Assembly (NCBI RefSeq): GCF_900109685.1
Contig: NZ_FOBB01000001.1
Location: 124,001 to 188,000 of the forward strand
Reading direction: 5' to 3'
DNA length: 64,000 nucleotides
From: Chitinophaga rupis
GTDB lineage: Bacteria; Bacteroidota; Bacteroidia; Chitinophagales; Chitinophagaceae
Numbering within the stretch: position 1 is the first letter of the stretch; every line of letters begins with the position of its first letter. Shown one piece after another: positions 1-8,900 of this stretch. A program made the position numbers and the translations under genes. Under the pieces are notes generated by a model. The model ran no database searches and was not told where the DNA came from. It saw nothing but the letters and a program-made list of their open reading frames with translations.

Positions 1-1061
1 TTCTTACCATCTGCAATAAACAATTGGTTCAACCGCTCGTTGGTATTGCCCTTTTCATTTACCAGCTCCTGCCCCGCCTTTATCTCGCCGGAAAGCACCT
101 TAAAAAAGGTAAGGCGGCCAATATGTGGTTCCAGCAAGGTTTTGAACACGAACAAGCAGGCCGGGCCTGCAGGATCGCAGGGAATAGGCTCGCCTGCTTC
201 TGTTATTTCCGGAGGCATTTCAGTAGCGGAAGGCGCTACATTATCAATGAACCCCATTAAACGGCCGCTGCCCATGTTCCTTTCGGCTGATAAACAAAAC
301 ACCGGGAATACCTGGTGCTTAAGCATGCCTATTTTCAGGCCTTCGCGCATCTCATCCTCATCCAGGCTGCCTTTTTCAAAGTAGTGCTCCATCAGCGTAT
401 CATCGTTTTCCGCAGCTTTTTCCACCAGTACATTGTGCAGCTGTTCGGCACGTTCTTTTTCACTGTCGGGAATGGGCAGCTTTTCCGGTTTGCCACCGTT
501 AGCCGGAAAGCGGTACAGCGTCATTTTCAGCAGATCGATCACGCTATTAAAACCAATACCCTGATTAACAGGGTATTGCATAATAGTTACAGCCGGGCCC
601 AGGGTACGGCGGGCATCGTCTACCACTTTATTGAAATTGGCTTCCTCGTTATCCAGGTGGTTTACGGCCAGTATAGTGGGTTTACGGTATTTATCTACAT
701 AATCCCAGATCAGCTCTGTGCCTACTTCCACACCATATTGCGCATGCAGCAGCAACACGGCGGTATCACATACGCGGATGGAGGCAATTACCTCACCTAT
801 GAAATCTTCCAGCCCGGGTGTGTCTATAATATTGATCTTATAATCACGCCATTCGGTGTGCAGGCAGGTGGCGTATACGGAGCTGCCCCTTTCATATTCT
901 ATTTCGTGGTAATCGGATACTGTATTGGCTTCTTCTACTGTTCCGCGCTTGTGGATAATGCCGGCTTCAAATAACATGGTCTCGCTAAGGGTCGTTTTTC
1001 CGCTTTTGGCGGCGCCTAACAGTACGATGTTCTTAATGTGTTTCTCATCATACGTTTTCAT
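1..1061 (-). CDS. Elongation factor G-like translational GTPase (3' end cut by window edge)
   Basis: I translated this by eye; the reading frame is open to position 1, so the C-terminal half lies outside the window. The start is the ATG at 1061-1059. About 353 residues are visible. A P-loop (GAAKSGKTT, residues ~16-24), a DTPG motif near residue 78 and NHLD in the place of the usual NKxD guanine-specificity motif show a translation-factor GTPase. This belongs to the EF-G-like branch (often annotated elongation factor G, FusA2-type) rather than certainly the housekeeping EF-G, because the G4 motif is altered. Domain II begins near residue 300. It is probably cytoplasmic and ribosome-associated. 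It is divergent from the ABC exporter at 1323. Confidence 0.85.
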   Translation of the reverse strand, partial: MKTYDEKHIKNIVLLGAAKSGKTTLSETMLFEAGIIHKRGTVEEANTVSDYHEIEYERGSSVYATCLHTEWRDYKINIIDTPGLEDFIGEVIASIRVCDTAVLLLHAQYGVEVGTELIWDYVDKYRKPTILAVNHLDNEEANFNKVVDDARRTLGPAVTIMQYPVNQGIGFNSVIDLLKMTLYRFPANGGKPEKLPIPDSEKERAEQLHNVLVEKAAENDDTLMEHYFEKGSLDEDEMREGLKIGMLKHQVFPVFCLSAERNMGSGRLMGFIDNVAPSATEMPPEITEAGEPIPCDPAGPACLFVFKTLLEPHIGRLTFFKVLSGEIKAGQELVNEKGNTNERLNQLFIADGK

Positions 1062-1210
1062 CCGTTAAGATTTAAAGGTTAAGGTCGGGCGGAACCTTGT
1101 GGTTGCATCTGTAGTAAGATGGCAGGGGCAGATGGAACCTCACGGTTTCATAAGTGGAATGTTACTATTAAGTTACCATTTTTTACGTAAAATTGACGCC
1201 TCCTGAAAAG

Positions 1211-1250
1211 ATGTTGCAACATGTAATGACGCTGTTTTATCGTATCTTTG
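1211..1250 (+). promoter_or_regulatory. Promoter of the ABC exporter with an overlapping palindrome
   Basis: TATCTTTG at 1243-1250 matches the Bacteroidota -7 box TAnnTTTG. It sits 72 bases before the start codon at 1323. A perfect 12-base palindrome, ATGTTGCAACAT (1211-1222), lies where the -33 region should be, so a repressor bound there would compete with sigma. The rest of the 1062-1322 gap shows no gene. Confidence 0.5.
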
Positions 1251-1322
1251 CACGCTGTACGATCAGAAAATATATTAACCGATATTCACTTTGCGCCTTC
1301 TAACAATCAATATTAAAACTAC

Positions 1323-3107
1323 ATGAAGCTATTTCTTCATTACTTAAAAAGCTATAAATGGCTGATAATGCTGGCTTTACTATTGGCCACCATCAATCAA
1401 CTGTTCTCTTTAATGGACCCATATATTTTTGGGAAGATCATTGACCGTTTTGCCTCTCACCCACAGAATGAAAAGGTGAACGGGGCCACGGTACCCCGTG
1501 GCATGCCAGCCTACCTGAGCGGCGTGCTATGGCTGCTGCTGGCGGGTATTGGCGTAGCCATGGTATCCCGCATTGCCAAAGCATTCCAGGATTATTTTGT
1601 GAATGTGATCATTCAGAAGTTCGGCGCCTCTGTGTATACGGATGGGTTACGCCATTCCCTGCGCCTGCCCTATCAACAGTTTGAAGATCAGCGCAGTGGT
1701 GAAACATTGGCCGTACTGCAAAAAGTGCGTACGGATTCAGAGAAGTTCATTACCTCTTTCATCAACGTACTGTTCACCTCACTGGTAGGTGTGGTGTTTG
1801 TAATGGTTTATGCTTTTACGGTGCACTGGTCGCTGGTGTTTGTATATTTTGGCGGCTGTATCTTATTAGGTACCCTGATGAATGTACTGAGCCGGAAAAT
1901 AAAGATCGTTCAAAAAACCATTGTAAAGGAAACCACCATGCTGGCCGGTTCTACCACAGAATCGCTGCGCAACATTGAGCTGGTAAAAAGCCTGGGGCTT
2001 ACGCAGCAGGAAATACGGCGGCTGAACTCCACCACCATTAAAATATTAATGCTGGAGCTGAAGAAGGTACGCACCATCCGCAGCATCAGCTTTGTGCAGG
2101 GTACCTTTGTAAACCTGCTGCGGCAAAGCATCCTGTTCCTGCTGTTGTACCTGCTGTACCCCGGTACGGTAACAGTAGGCCAGCTATTTACATTGCAGCT
2201 ATATTCCTTTTTCATTTTTGGTCCTTTGCAGGAGCTGGGCAATATTATACTGGCATACCGGGAAGCGCAGGTATCGCTGCTGAACTTCCAGAGCATACTG
2301 GAAACACCGGTAGAGGTTATGCCCGCACAACCTGTTCCTATGACCAAGGTAGATGAGCTGGTGTTTGACCAGGTAGGATTTAAGCACTTAACAGCTGCCA
2401 ATAAAGCGCTGGACGATATTAACTTCCGGGTGAACGTGGGTGAAACCATTGCTTTTGTTGGCCCTTCCGGTTCCGGCAAAACCACGCTGGTAAAACTGCT
2501 GGTAGGGTTATATAAACCCATGGAAGGGAAAATACTGTATAACGGTGTAGATAGTACGAAAATAGATATAGAAGCGCTGCGGCACCAGATAGGTTTTGTA
2601 ACCCAGGATACACAGCTGTTTTCCGGCAGTATTAAGGAGAATCTGCTGTTTGTGAACCCGCGTGCGACAGACGAGCAGATCATGGAAGTGCTGCAAAAAG
2701 CATCCTGCCAAACCCTGCTGGCCCGTGCAGATAACGGGATTGATACCGTGATCGGTGAAGGCGGCATTAAAATATCCGGCGGCGAAAAGCAACGTTTATC
2801 CATTGCCCGCGCCTTGCTGCGCCACCCACGCCTGCTGGTGTTTGACGAGGCTACCTCTTCCCTGGATTCGCTTACAGAGGAAGAGATCAGCCAAACCGTA
2901 CGGCAGGTAACTGCCAGCCGGGAACATATTACAGTAATGATCGCACACCGGCTTTCCACCATTATGCATGCAGACCGCATTTATGTGCTGGAAAAAGGCC
3001 ATATTATTGAAACCGGTACGCATGCCAGCCTGCTGTCTGAGAAAGGCTTGTATTATGCCATGTGGCGGCAGCAGATCGGGGAAAGGAAAACGCTGGAAAC
3101 AGTGTAA
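1323..3107 (+). CDS. ABC transporter, fused permease and ATPase (MsbA/MDR-like half transporter)
   Basis: A 594-residue half transporter. Residues ~1-320 form the exporter-type transmembrane domain with about six helices, and ~340-585 form the nucleotide-binding domain. Walker A is GPSGSGKTT (~380), the signature is ISGGEKQR (~484) and Walker B is LLVFDEATSSLD (~505). It should work as a homodimer, exporting a lipid or hydrophobic compound across the inner membrane; the substrate cannot be read from the sequence. It stands alone, with its own promoter at 1243-1250 and a hairpin-rich spacer downstream. The start ATG is the first in frame and is followed directly by the first hydrophobic helix. 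Confidence 0.92.
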   Translation: MKLFLHYLKSYKWLIMLALLLATINQLFSLMDPYIFGKIIDRFASHPQNEKVNGATVPRGMPAYLSGVLWLLLAGIGVAMVSRIAKAFQDYFVNVIIQKFGASVYTDGLRHSLRLPYQQFEDQRSGETLAVLQKVRTDSEKFITSFINVLFTSLVGVVFVMVYAFTVHWSLVFVYFGGCILLGTLMNVLSRKIKIVQKTIVKETTMLAGSTTESLRNIELVKSLGLTQQEIRRLNSTTIKILMLELKKVRTIRSISFVQGTFVNLLRQSILFLLLYLLYPGTVTVGQLFTLQLYSFFIFGPLQELGNIILAYREAQVSLLNFQSILETPVEVMPAQPVPMTKVDELVFDQVGFKHLTAANKALDDINFRVNVGETIAFVGPSGSGKTTLVKLLVGLYKPMEGKILYNGVDSTKIDIEALRHQIGFVTQDTQLFSGSIKENLLFVNPRATDEQIMEVLQKASCQTLLARADNGIDTVIGEGGIKISGGEKQRLSIARALLRHPRLLVFDEATSSLDSLTEEEISQTVRQVTASREHITVMIAHRLSTIMHADRIYVLEKGHIIETGTHASLLSEKGLYYAMWRQQIGERKTLETV

Positions 3108-3113
3108 TATGCG

Positions 3114-3205
3114 GATATGCAAATATGCAGGTGTGCAGATGGATTGACAATGTATTAATGTGCTGGTAATTGCTATTATCTGCACATTTGCATATCTGTT
3201 TATCT
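3114..3205. repeat. Degenerate 8-bp tandem units forming an inverted repeat
   Basis: Directly after the ABC gene, four degenerate 8-base units run in tandem (TATGCGGA, TATGCAAA, TATGCAGG, TGTGCAGA). About 40 bases later ATCTGCACATTTGCATATC (from ~3178) is an imperfect reverse complement of them, so the spacer can fold into a long hairpin. There is no clear U-tract on the plus strand, so it is not a standard terminator. Confidence 0.5.
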
Positions 3206-3231
3206 GGACATTAAAATATTAACTTTGCAGG

Positions 3232-3642
3232 ATGAAGAAAAAGCACCCTAATTATTTACTGAGCCTGTTATCTATGAAGTGCCCGCACTGCCGGAAAGGC
3301 CCTATGTACAGGGACCGCAATCCTTTTCACTGGCGCTTTTCCAGGATCTTTAACATGTACGATCATTGTCCGGTATGCCACCAGAAGTTTGAGCTGGAAA
3401 CCGGTTTCTGGTTTGGTACCGGTTATGTGAGCTATGCGCTGGCAGTGGCATTTTCCGTATTTAACCTGATATGGTACTGGCTGATCTTCAATATATCCTG
3501 GAAGGATAACAGTGTGTTTATATGGCTGGGGGTGAATGGGTTTATCCTGCTGATCTTTCAACCCTGGCTTATGCGCATCAGCCGGGTAATATACCTCTAC
3601 TTCTTTGTGTACTATGACGAAGACGCTGAAAAGTTAAATTAA
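3232..3642 (+). CDS. DUF983 family membrane protein
   Basis: 136 residues. Two CxxC pairs (KCPHCRKG near residue 16, CPVCHQKFE near residue 47) suggest a small zinc ribbon, followed by two hydrophobic segments (~65-90 and ~95-120). This is the layout of DUF983 proteins, small inner-membrane proteins of unknown function. A TAACTTTG -7-like box at 3220-3227 would place transcription start on or just past the annotated ATG. Either the mRNA is leaderless, or the real start is Met15 (about 3274, directly before CPHC), or the box is a chance match. Both flanks carry inverted repeats. Confidence 0.85.
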   Translation: MKKKHPNYLLSLLSMKCPHCRKGPMYRDRNPFHWRFSRIFNMYDHCPVCHQKFELETGFWFGTGYVSYALAVAFSVFNLIWYWLIFNISWKDNSVFIWLGVNGFILLIFQPWLMRISRVIYLYFFVYYDEDAEKLN

Positions 3643-3788
3643 AAGTAAAAAAGCAAAAATTAAAAAGGGCACTACACATGCGCAAGTATTTCGAGCATAT
3701 GACACTCTTTTAAATTTTTGCTTTTTACTTTTTTACTTATACAGGTATGGTACCCTTTTTAATTTTTGCTTTTTTACTTTTTACTTAA
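3641..3788. repeat. A/T-rich inverted repeats between convergent genes
   Basis: Three copies of one A/T-rich word occur. One reads AAAGTAAAAAAGCAAAAATT at ~3643. Two lie in the opposite sense at ~3712-3737 and ~3757-3785 (core TTTTTGCTTTTT-ACTTTTT-ACTT). Either reverse copy can pair with the first. Lying between convergent genes, this probably ends transcription from both sides; the third copy is more than a simple terminator needs. Confidence 0.55.
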
Positions 3789-5689
3789 TACACGTGGTGG
3801 CCTTCCAGAATGCGCTTTTCCAGGTCGTCCTTCTTAATGGCAAACTGGTCGCCAATGGGCTTTCCATCCCGGTAGGTGATCACTGTTATTTGTGCGGCGC
3901 CTTTGGGAAACTTCAGTAATTCGCCCTCTTTATAATGCGGGTAAAAAGTATCCGGGTCCGTATTATCAAAAGTGTAATAAATATCCAGCCCTTTTACTTC
4001 AGTGGTCAGGCGTACGGTAAGCTCACCGTTGCCATCGCGCGCAGGAATAGCAATAGTATTGTAGGCGCTGCGTGCATACTTGATATGTGCGGCATCCAGG
4101 CGCGGGTACTGCGCTTCCAGCCGCTCCACAAAATTATCCCAGTTACGTTTTGACTTCGGGCTCCAATATACTTCTGACAAAGCCAGGGAACGAGGCCAGG
4201 TCATATATTCTGCATGGCGCAGGTTGGCTACGGATTCTGTCCACAGGTTACCTTGTCCGCCCAGGATGAATTTTTCATCTACGCTATCCGGAACAGGATC
4301 GTAGTTATAGGAATCCGTAAGGCGGCAAATGCCGTAGGTAGGCGGTTCTGCGGCCTGCTCTCCCTGGTACAGATCCAGGTAGCAGAAATCCCAGGGCGTC
4401 ATTACCACGTGATGGTTCATACGGGCAGCTTCTATCCCTCCCTTCATACCGCGCCAGCTCATTACCGTGGCTTCCGGAGCCAGGCCACCTTCCAGGATCT
4501 CATCCCAGCCGATCAGCTTTTTGCCTTTGCTCAGCAGCATCTTTTCCATACGTTTTACAAAATAGCTTTGCAGCTCATTCACATCTTTCAGGTGCTCTTT
4601 TTCCATGCGCAGGTGGCATTTAGGGCATTTATCCCAGAAACCTTTAAAGGCTTCATCTCCACCTATATGAATGTACTTGCCGGGAAACAGGGCTGCGATC
4701 TCCGTAAATACTTTATCCAGTACCTGGTACACGGAATCATTACCAATACACAGCACATTATCGTTCCGTTTACGCAGGCTGTCGCCGGGACCTACCATGT
4801 ATTGCTGCTGGGTGCAGGAAAGGTTGGGCATGGCGGTGATCATGGACAAGCTGTGGGCCGGTACATCTATTTCCGGCAGTATGGTTACATACCGGTCCTG
4901 CGCATATTTGATCACTTCTTTAATATCATCCTGCGTATAAAAACCACCATAGGGGGTAGCTTCACCCGGCTGGGCGGGGGCAAACTGTCCCCAACGGCCT
5001 ACGCGCTCCACACGCCAGGCGCCTTTTTCTGTAAGCTGCGGCAGGCTTTTTATTTCTATGCGCCAGCCATTATCATCACTCAGGTGCCAGTGAAAAACGT
5101 TGTATTTGTATTTCACCATTTCATCTATATAACGCTTTACTTCTTCCTTGGTGAAAAAGTGGCGGCTTACATCCAGCATCAGGCCACGCCAGCCAAAGCG
5201 CGGGTAATCCGTGATCTCTGTGTTGGGAATGGTCCAGCTGCGGTTCACTACCTTATCACCTGCAATGTCAGGCGGCAGCAGCTGCAATAAGGTTTGCAGG
5301 CCATAAAAAATGCCGGCGGCCGTATTGGCGCGTAAGGTTACCTGGTTATTATTTACAGACAGCGTATAGCCTTCCTGGCCAGTGGTGGTATTGGTTTTGG
5401 CATTCAGCTCCAGGCGGATGCTTTTACTCTGCCCTGCTGTTTTTTGCTGCTGCAGGCGAAAACCGGTTGCTGCAGCTACCTGGTCTGCAAACCATTGTGC
5501 AGTGCCGGGCAATTGTTTATCAGCGCCGCTTACAACCAGCGTGGTGGTATTATCCAGCGCAAATTCCCCGGGCAGTTCTTTTACATCTACCGGTTCGGGA
5601 ATAATGTGTATCCGTCCTTTATCTGCGGCATAGGAAAATGAAAACAACTGTACCAGGAAGGTACAGATCAACATGAGCTGCTTTTGCAT
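3785..5689 (-). CDS. Beta-N-acetylhexosaminidase, GH20
   Basis: About 634 residues from the ATG at 5689, chosen over a TTG at 5710 because it directly starts a signal peptide (MQKQLMLICTFLVQLFSF). A GH20b-like N-terminal domain (~25-150) precedes the GH20 barrel (~155-500), with the catalytic pair in HIGGDEAF (~341). A small C-terminal domain of the chitobiase/hexosaminidase type ends the protein. It should remove terminal GlcNAc/GalNAc from chitooligosaccharides or glycans in the periplasm or at the cell surface. It is not beside a SusCD pair and has its own promoter at 5712-5742. It could complement the GH18 chitinase at 58-60 kb. Confidence 0.93.
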   Translation of the reverse strand: MQKQLMLICTFLVQLFSFSYAADKGRIHIIPEPVDVKELPGEFALDNTTTLVVSGADKQLPGTAQWFADQVAAATGFRLQQQKTAGQSKSIRLELNAKTNTTTGQEGYTLSVNNNQVTLRANTAAGIFYGLQTLLQLLPPDIAGDKVVNRSWTIPNTEITDYPRFGWRGLMLDVSRHFFTKEEVKRYIDEMVKYKYNVFHWHLSDDNGWRIEIKSLPQLTEKGAWRVERVGRWGQFAPAQPGEATPYGGFYTQDDIKEVIKYAQDRYVTILPEIDVPAHSLSMITAMPNLSCTQQQYMVGPGDSLRKRNDNVLCIGNDSVYQVLDKVFTEIAALFPGKYIHIGGDEAFKGFWDKCPKCHLRMEKEHLKDVNELQSYFVKRMEKMLLSKGKKLIGWDEILEGGLAPEATVMSWRGMKGGIEAARMNHHVVMTPWDFCYLDLYQGEQAAEPPTYGICRLTDSYNYDPVPDSVDEKFILGGQGNLWTESVANLRHAEYMTWPRSLALSEVYWSPKSKRNWDNFVERLEAQYPRLDAAHIKYARSAYNTIAIPARDGNGELTVRLTTEVKGLDIYYTFDNTDPDTFYPHYKEGELLKFPKGAAQITVITYRDGKPIGDQFAIKKDDLEKRILEGHHVY

Positions 5690-5711
5690 TGGATAACTTT
5701 TGGTGTTCAAA

Positions 5712-5742
5712 CAAAAATAGGATAGCAGGGGCTAGCATGCAA
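5712..5742 (-). promoter_or_regulatory. Promoter of the GH20 gene
   Basis: On the minus strand, TTG (5742-5740), a 20-base spacer and TATTTTTG (5719-5712) match the Bacteroidota -33/-7 consensus closely. Transcription would start near 5704, leaving a leader of about 15 bases before the ATG at 5689. This supports the ATG start choice. Confidence 0.65.
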
Positions 5743-5761
5743 TACCGGGGCGTACCGTTTA

Positions 5762-5794
5762 TAAAAAAAAGGGAGGCTCCACTACAGAACCTCC
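5762..5794 (-). terminator. Second terminator behind the TonB receptor operon
   Basis: On the minus strand a GGAGG...CCTCC hairpin is followed by CTTTTTTTTAT. It lies after the stronger hairpin at 5901-5924 and would stop read-through into the GH20 promoter. Confidence 0.5.
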
Positions 5795-5900
5795 GCTATA
5801 ACAATAGATGTAATATATAACGTTTATATATGTATTACGATTTAATGACATACAAAGATAAGATGTTAATCTGATATATCAAAACAGACATTTACAAAAG

Positions 5901-5924
5901 CGGCCCAGGCAAAAGCCCGGGCCG
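5901..5924 (-). terminator. Terminator of the TonB receptor operon
   Basis: CGGCCC (5901-5906) pairs with GGGCCG (5919-5924). On the minus strand the stem is followed by CTTTTGT. It lies 30 bases past the stop codon of the TonB-dependent receptor. Confidence 0.65.
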
Positions 5925-5954
5925 TTTAGTAAAGAGTGAACACATTAGAAATCG

Positions 5955-8402
5955 TTACTTAAAGTCAATGGGCACTGCTACTTTTACGCTAAAGGTGCGG
6001 CCCATATTAAATACTCCCATGCGGCCGGTGGCTTCATTTTCCGGCGCATATTTAAGGCGGCTCAAATGGCTCTGGTAAGCCACATCGCCAATGTTATTCA
6101 CGGCAAAGTGCAGTGAGAACAACGTTTTGCTGTTTTTATTTACGATATCTGCACCCAGATGTGCATTCAATAAGGTATATCCCTTAGTAGACGTTTCCGT
6201 TTCATAGGCGCTGAATACGTTATTCTGATCCAGGTTCAGATCCATCTGCACGCCTGCATAGGCATTGCGCAGGCAACCGCCTACTTTTTTGAAATTGCCC
6301 CGCAGCTCACTCAACCAGCGGCCTGCCGGTATATTGGGCAGGTATTTGGTAGAATCTGTACCATTGCTGGCCACTGCGCGAACATAAGAGAAGGTGTTCT
6401 CAAAATGCAGCCAGTCAATAGGATGCGGGTGAATGTCCAGCGACAGCTCTCCGCCATACAGGTTGGCTGTATTCTGCTGGTACTTAAAGGCGCTGAAACC
6501 TTCATCATTATCAGTTGCCGGAATAGAGTCTGTTCCGGCTGTATTCAGCAGCTTGCGGGAGTAAATGAAGTTGGTGATATGATTGTAAAATACGCTGGCA
6601 CCTATGGACACATGCTGCGTGTTGAAATCCACGCCGGCATCGCCCTGGGTGCTTACCTCCGGCTTCAGATCCGCATTGCCATATTCATATTTAATAGTGC
6701 CTTCGTGTACGCCGTTGGCCGCCAGCTCCGCAATATTAGGTGCACGGAAACCGCGTGCTGCATTCAGCTTCAGCGTTACCTTATCACTAGCTTCATAGCT
6801 GATACCCACGCTGCCGGATACGTTAGAAAAATTACGGTCGAACTTAGCGAATTTGGTAGAGCCGCCGTCTTTGGGTGCGCTTGTTGGCGCGCCGTCTTCA
6901 TCCAGGTACAAAGCTTTCCCGTTCAGGGAACGGGTATCAAAACGCAGGCCTCCGCTTAAGGTTAGCTTGTTAAAGGTTTTGCGGGTAATGGCAAAGGCGC
7001 CGAAGTCGAACAGGTCATATGCCGGTATCAGGAACTCATCGCCGGAAATACGGTTATTCTGCTGCATGCCGTTTACGCCCACAGATGTTTGCCAGCCGGC
7101 CATTTCCGGGAAAAAGTATTTAAGGTTATAGTTAAATGTTTTCAGCTGCAGATGCAGTTCCGGTTCATCAGGCGCCAGCACATTGCCAAACTCACGGCGC
7201 TGGTTATACTGGTATCCCAGGGTAAGGCCCAAACGCCCGCCATTGCCCAGGTACAGGTTATTATCCCATACCAGCTTCTGGTGGTTGATCTTTTGTTTAG
7301 GCACGTTCATGCTGTAAGATTTGAAATTAGTGGCCACTGCTTCCTCTTCTGTACCATTTACATTCACGGGCTGAATAAAATGTCCCTGCTCATCACGGTC
7401 GCCCTCTACCAGTCCTAAGTTCTGGTTAAAAGAGGTGAAGCTTAACCGGGAGTAACCCCATTGTTTGTTTAACCCAATGCTGGCGCCGTAGTTGGTGTTA
7501 TTAAAGCGGGAGTTGAATACATAATCATCATACTTGTTCTTGTAATCATGCGCCCATTTCTGGGTGCCGTATACACTCCAGCTAAAACCGTTCTGGTTAC
7601 CTGCCAGGTCTGCGTGGTAGGATACCTGTCCGTTGTTGGTAAGATAATTGGCCGCTACATTACCTTTGATGCTGCCTTCCGGCAACAATGTAGGCGGCAC
7701 AATGTTTACCACGCCCGCTAACGCATCAGACCCATATGCTAAAGAGGCCGGACCTTTTAATACTTCTATTTTGCTAACATTGTAATCGTCTATTTCAATA
7801 CCATGCTCATCGCCCCACTGCTGGCCTTCCTGGCGGATGCCGTCTCCTACCACCACTACCCGGTTATAGCCCAGGCCGCGGATAAAAGGTTTGGAGATAG
7901 CCGGTCCGGTAGTTACCTGGTTCACACCCGGTATTTTGGAAATAGCGTCAATGATGTTGGTAGAGATCTGCTGGTCTAAATATTCTTTGCGGATCACGCT
8001 GATGGGCGTTGGGTTCTGCTTTACAGAAGTGGCCATGTTAACGCCTGTGATCACCACTTCATTCTTTTCTATCAGTGTTTCGGCCAGCTCAAAATCATGT
8101 GTGGTGGCGCCATTAATGATCACGCTGGTAGTAAAGGCAGCATAGCCTATGTAATGCACTTCTACCAGGAATCTTCCTTTGGGCAGGTTTTTAATGTTGT
8201 AGTTACCCTGTGCATCGGCAGAAGCGCCCACGTGCAGGTCCGGGAAATAAATGGTGGCGCCGGGTAAGGCGGTGTGGCTGGACTTATCCACCACCTTACC
8301 GCTTAGCGTATTATCGTTGGCGTCTGTGGCAGTATGGGCAAATGAAAATCCAGGTATGATCAGGCATAATAATCCGGCAATAAATACACGCAAAGTTTGC
8401 AT
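5955..8402 (-). CDS. TonB-dependent outer-membrane receptor, probably for a metal or metal chelate
   Basis: About 815 residues from the ATG at 8402, which begins a signal peptide (MQTLRVFIAGLLCLIIPGFS). An upstream in-frame ATG at 8465 would add 21 non-signal residues. A carboxypeptidase-regulatory-like domain (~30-110) precedes the plug (~115-235, with VLKGPASLAYGSDALAGVVN) and a 22-strand barrel ending in ...VKVAVPIDFK. It is not a SusC: there is no SusD and it is shorter. It follows a small His/Cys-containing protein, probably in one operon. That neighbour and the general ZnuD-like look of the barrel suggest transition-metal uptake. The substrate is inferred only. Confidence 0.88.
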   Translation of the reverse strand: MQTLRVFIAGLLCLIIPGFSFAHTATDANDNTLSGKVVDKSSHTALPGATIYFPDLHVGASADAQGNYNIKNLPKGRFLVEVHYIGYAAFTTSVIINGATTHDFELAETLIEKNEVVITGVNMATSVKQNPTPISVIRKEYLDQQISTNIIDAISKIPGVNQVTTGPAISKPFIRGLGYNRVVVVGDGIRQEGQQWGDEHGIEIDDYNVSKIEVLKGPASLAYGSDALAGVVNIVPPTLLPEGSIKGNVAANYLTNNGQVSYHADLAGNQNGFSWSVYGTQKWAHDYKNKYDDYVFNSRFNNTNYGASIGLNKQWGYSRLSFTSFNQNLGLVEGDRDEQGHFIQPVNVNGTEEEAVATNFKSYSMNVPKQKINHQKLVWDNNLYLGNGGRLGLTLGYQYNQRREFGNVLAPDEPELHLQLKTFNYNLKYFFPEMAGWQTSVGVNGMQQNNRISGDEFLIPAYDLFDFGAFAITRKTFNKLTLSGGLRFDTRSLNGKALYLDEDGAPTSAPKDGGSTKFAKFDRNFSNVSGSVGISYEASDKVTLKLNAARGFRAPNIAELAANGVHEGTIKYEYGNADLKPEVSTQGDAGVDFNTQHVSIGASVFYNHITNFIYSRKLLNTAGTDSIPATDNDEGFSAFKYQQNTANLYGGELSLDIHPHPIDWLHFENTFSYVRAVASNGTDSTKYLPNIPAGRWLSELRGNFKKVGGCLRNAYAGVQMDLNLDQNNVFSAYETETSTKGYTLLNAHLGADIVNKNSKTLFSLHFAVNNIGDVAYQSHLSRLKYAPENEATGRMGVFNMGRTFSVKVAVPIDFK

Positions 8403-8486
8403 AATATCTTCTGATAAAATAAAATGATAAAGGATAATGTGGGCAGCTAATAGCCGTTTGGCCATTGCTGTTAGTAAGGGAAAGTA

Positions 8487-8816
8487 TTAGCAAACTTTTG
8501 CCGGGGGTGCGCGGAGGGAGGCATCTGCAAAGCGCTGCCGTACTGCTGCGGGTATATGCGGTAAGGTATATACCCAGGTTACGGACTGTGAGGGCGCTTC
8601 GTAATGGAAAGTGATCTGCTCGTAAGGCTCTACACCTATCTGCAGAAATTCACAGTGTTTATGCTGAATGGAGAATGCGTTGCCTTTATAGCCACAATCA
8701 TCTATGGTATCCTCGTGAGGGGCAAACAGGTGAATAAACTCCCGGGGGGTAGTATGCAAAGCAAACACACCCAGGAGTATGATAGCGAAGATCTTATGTA
8801 ACCACTGTTTTCTCAC
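8487..8816 (-). CDS. Small exported His/Cys protein, DUF2946-like tail, upstream of TonB receptor
   Basis: 109 residues from GTG at 8816; a stop codon lies directly before the GTG, so no longer start exists. The N-terminus is a membrane or signal helix (HKIFAIILLGVFALHTT). The rest holds potential metal ligands: HLFAPHEDTIDDC, then HKHC. The protein ends in SLRAPPAKVC, like the RAPPA ends of small DUF2946-type proteins found beside metal receptors. The family match is from memory and not certain. It is followed by the TonB receptor start at 8402 and has its own promoter. A periplasmic metal-handling role is inferred. Confidence 0.6.
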   Translation of the reverse strand: MRKQWLHKIFAIILLGVFALHTTPREFIHLFAPHEDTIDDCGYKGNAFSIQHKHCEFLQIGVEPYEQITFHYEAPSQSVTWVYTLPHIPAAVRQRFADASLRAPPAKVC

Positions 8817-8835
8817 CTATCTGTATAGTGTGCGA

Positions 8836-8875
8836 CAAAGATAGGCAAAAAGGTCCCATTTGCAACTTTGTTGCA
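8836..8875 (-). promoter_or_regulatory. Promoter with TGCAAC palindrome, metal-uptake operon
   Basis: On the minus strand TTG (8865-8863), 19 bases, then TATCTTTG (8843-8836) form a good -33/-7 pair. TGCAAC-TTT-GTTGCA (8861-8875) is an inverted repeat lying over the -33 element, the usual place for a repressor such as Fur or Zur. The predicted leader is only about 13 bases, in keeping with the GTG start at 8816. Confidence 0.6.
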
Positions 8876-8900
8876 CAAAGAAATGATAAGTGGTAGCAGC

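Noticed and set aside
1910..2980. Long minus-strand open frame (356 codons) inside the ABC exporter
   Set aside because: Antisense shadow of a clear ABC protein; Ser/Cys-rich with no domain pattern.
4214..5290. Plus-strand open frame of 358 codons across the GH20 gene
   Set aside because: Antisense to a well-conserved hydrolase; no signal or family motif.
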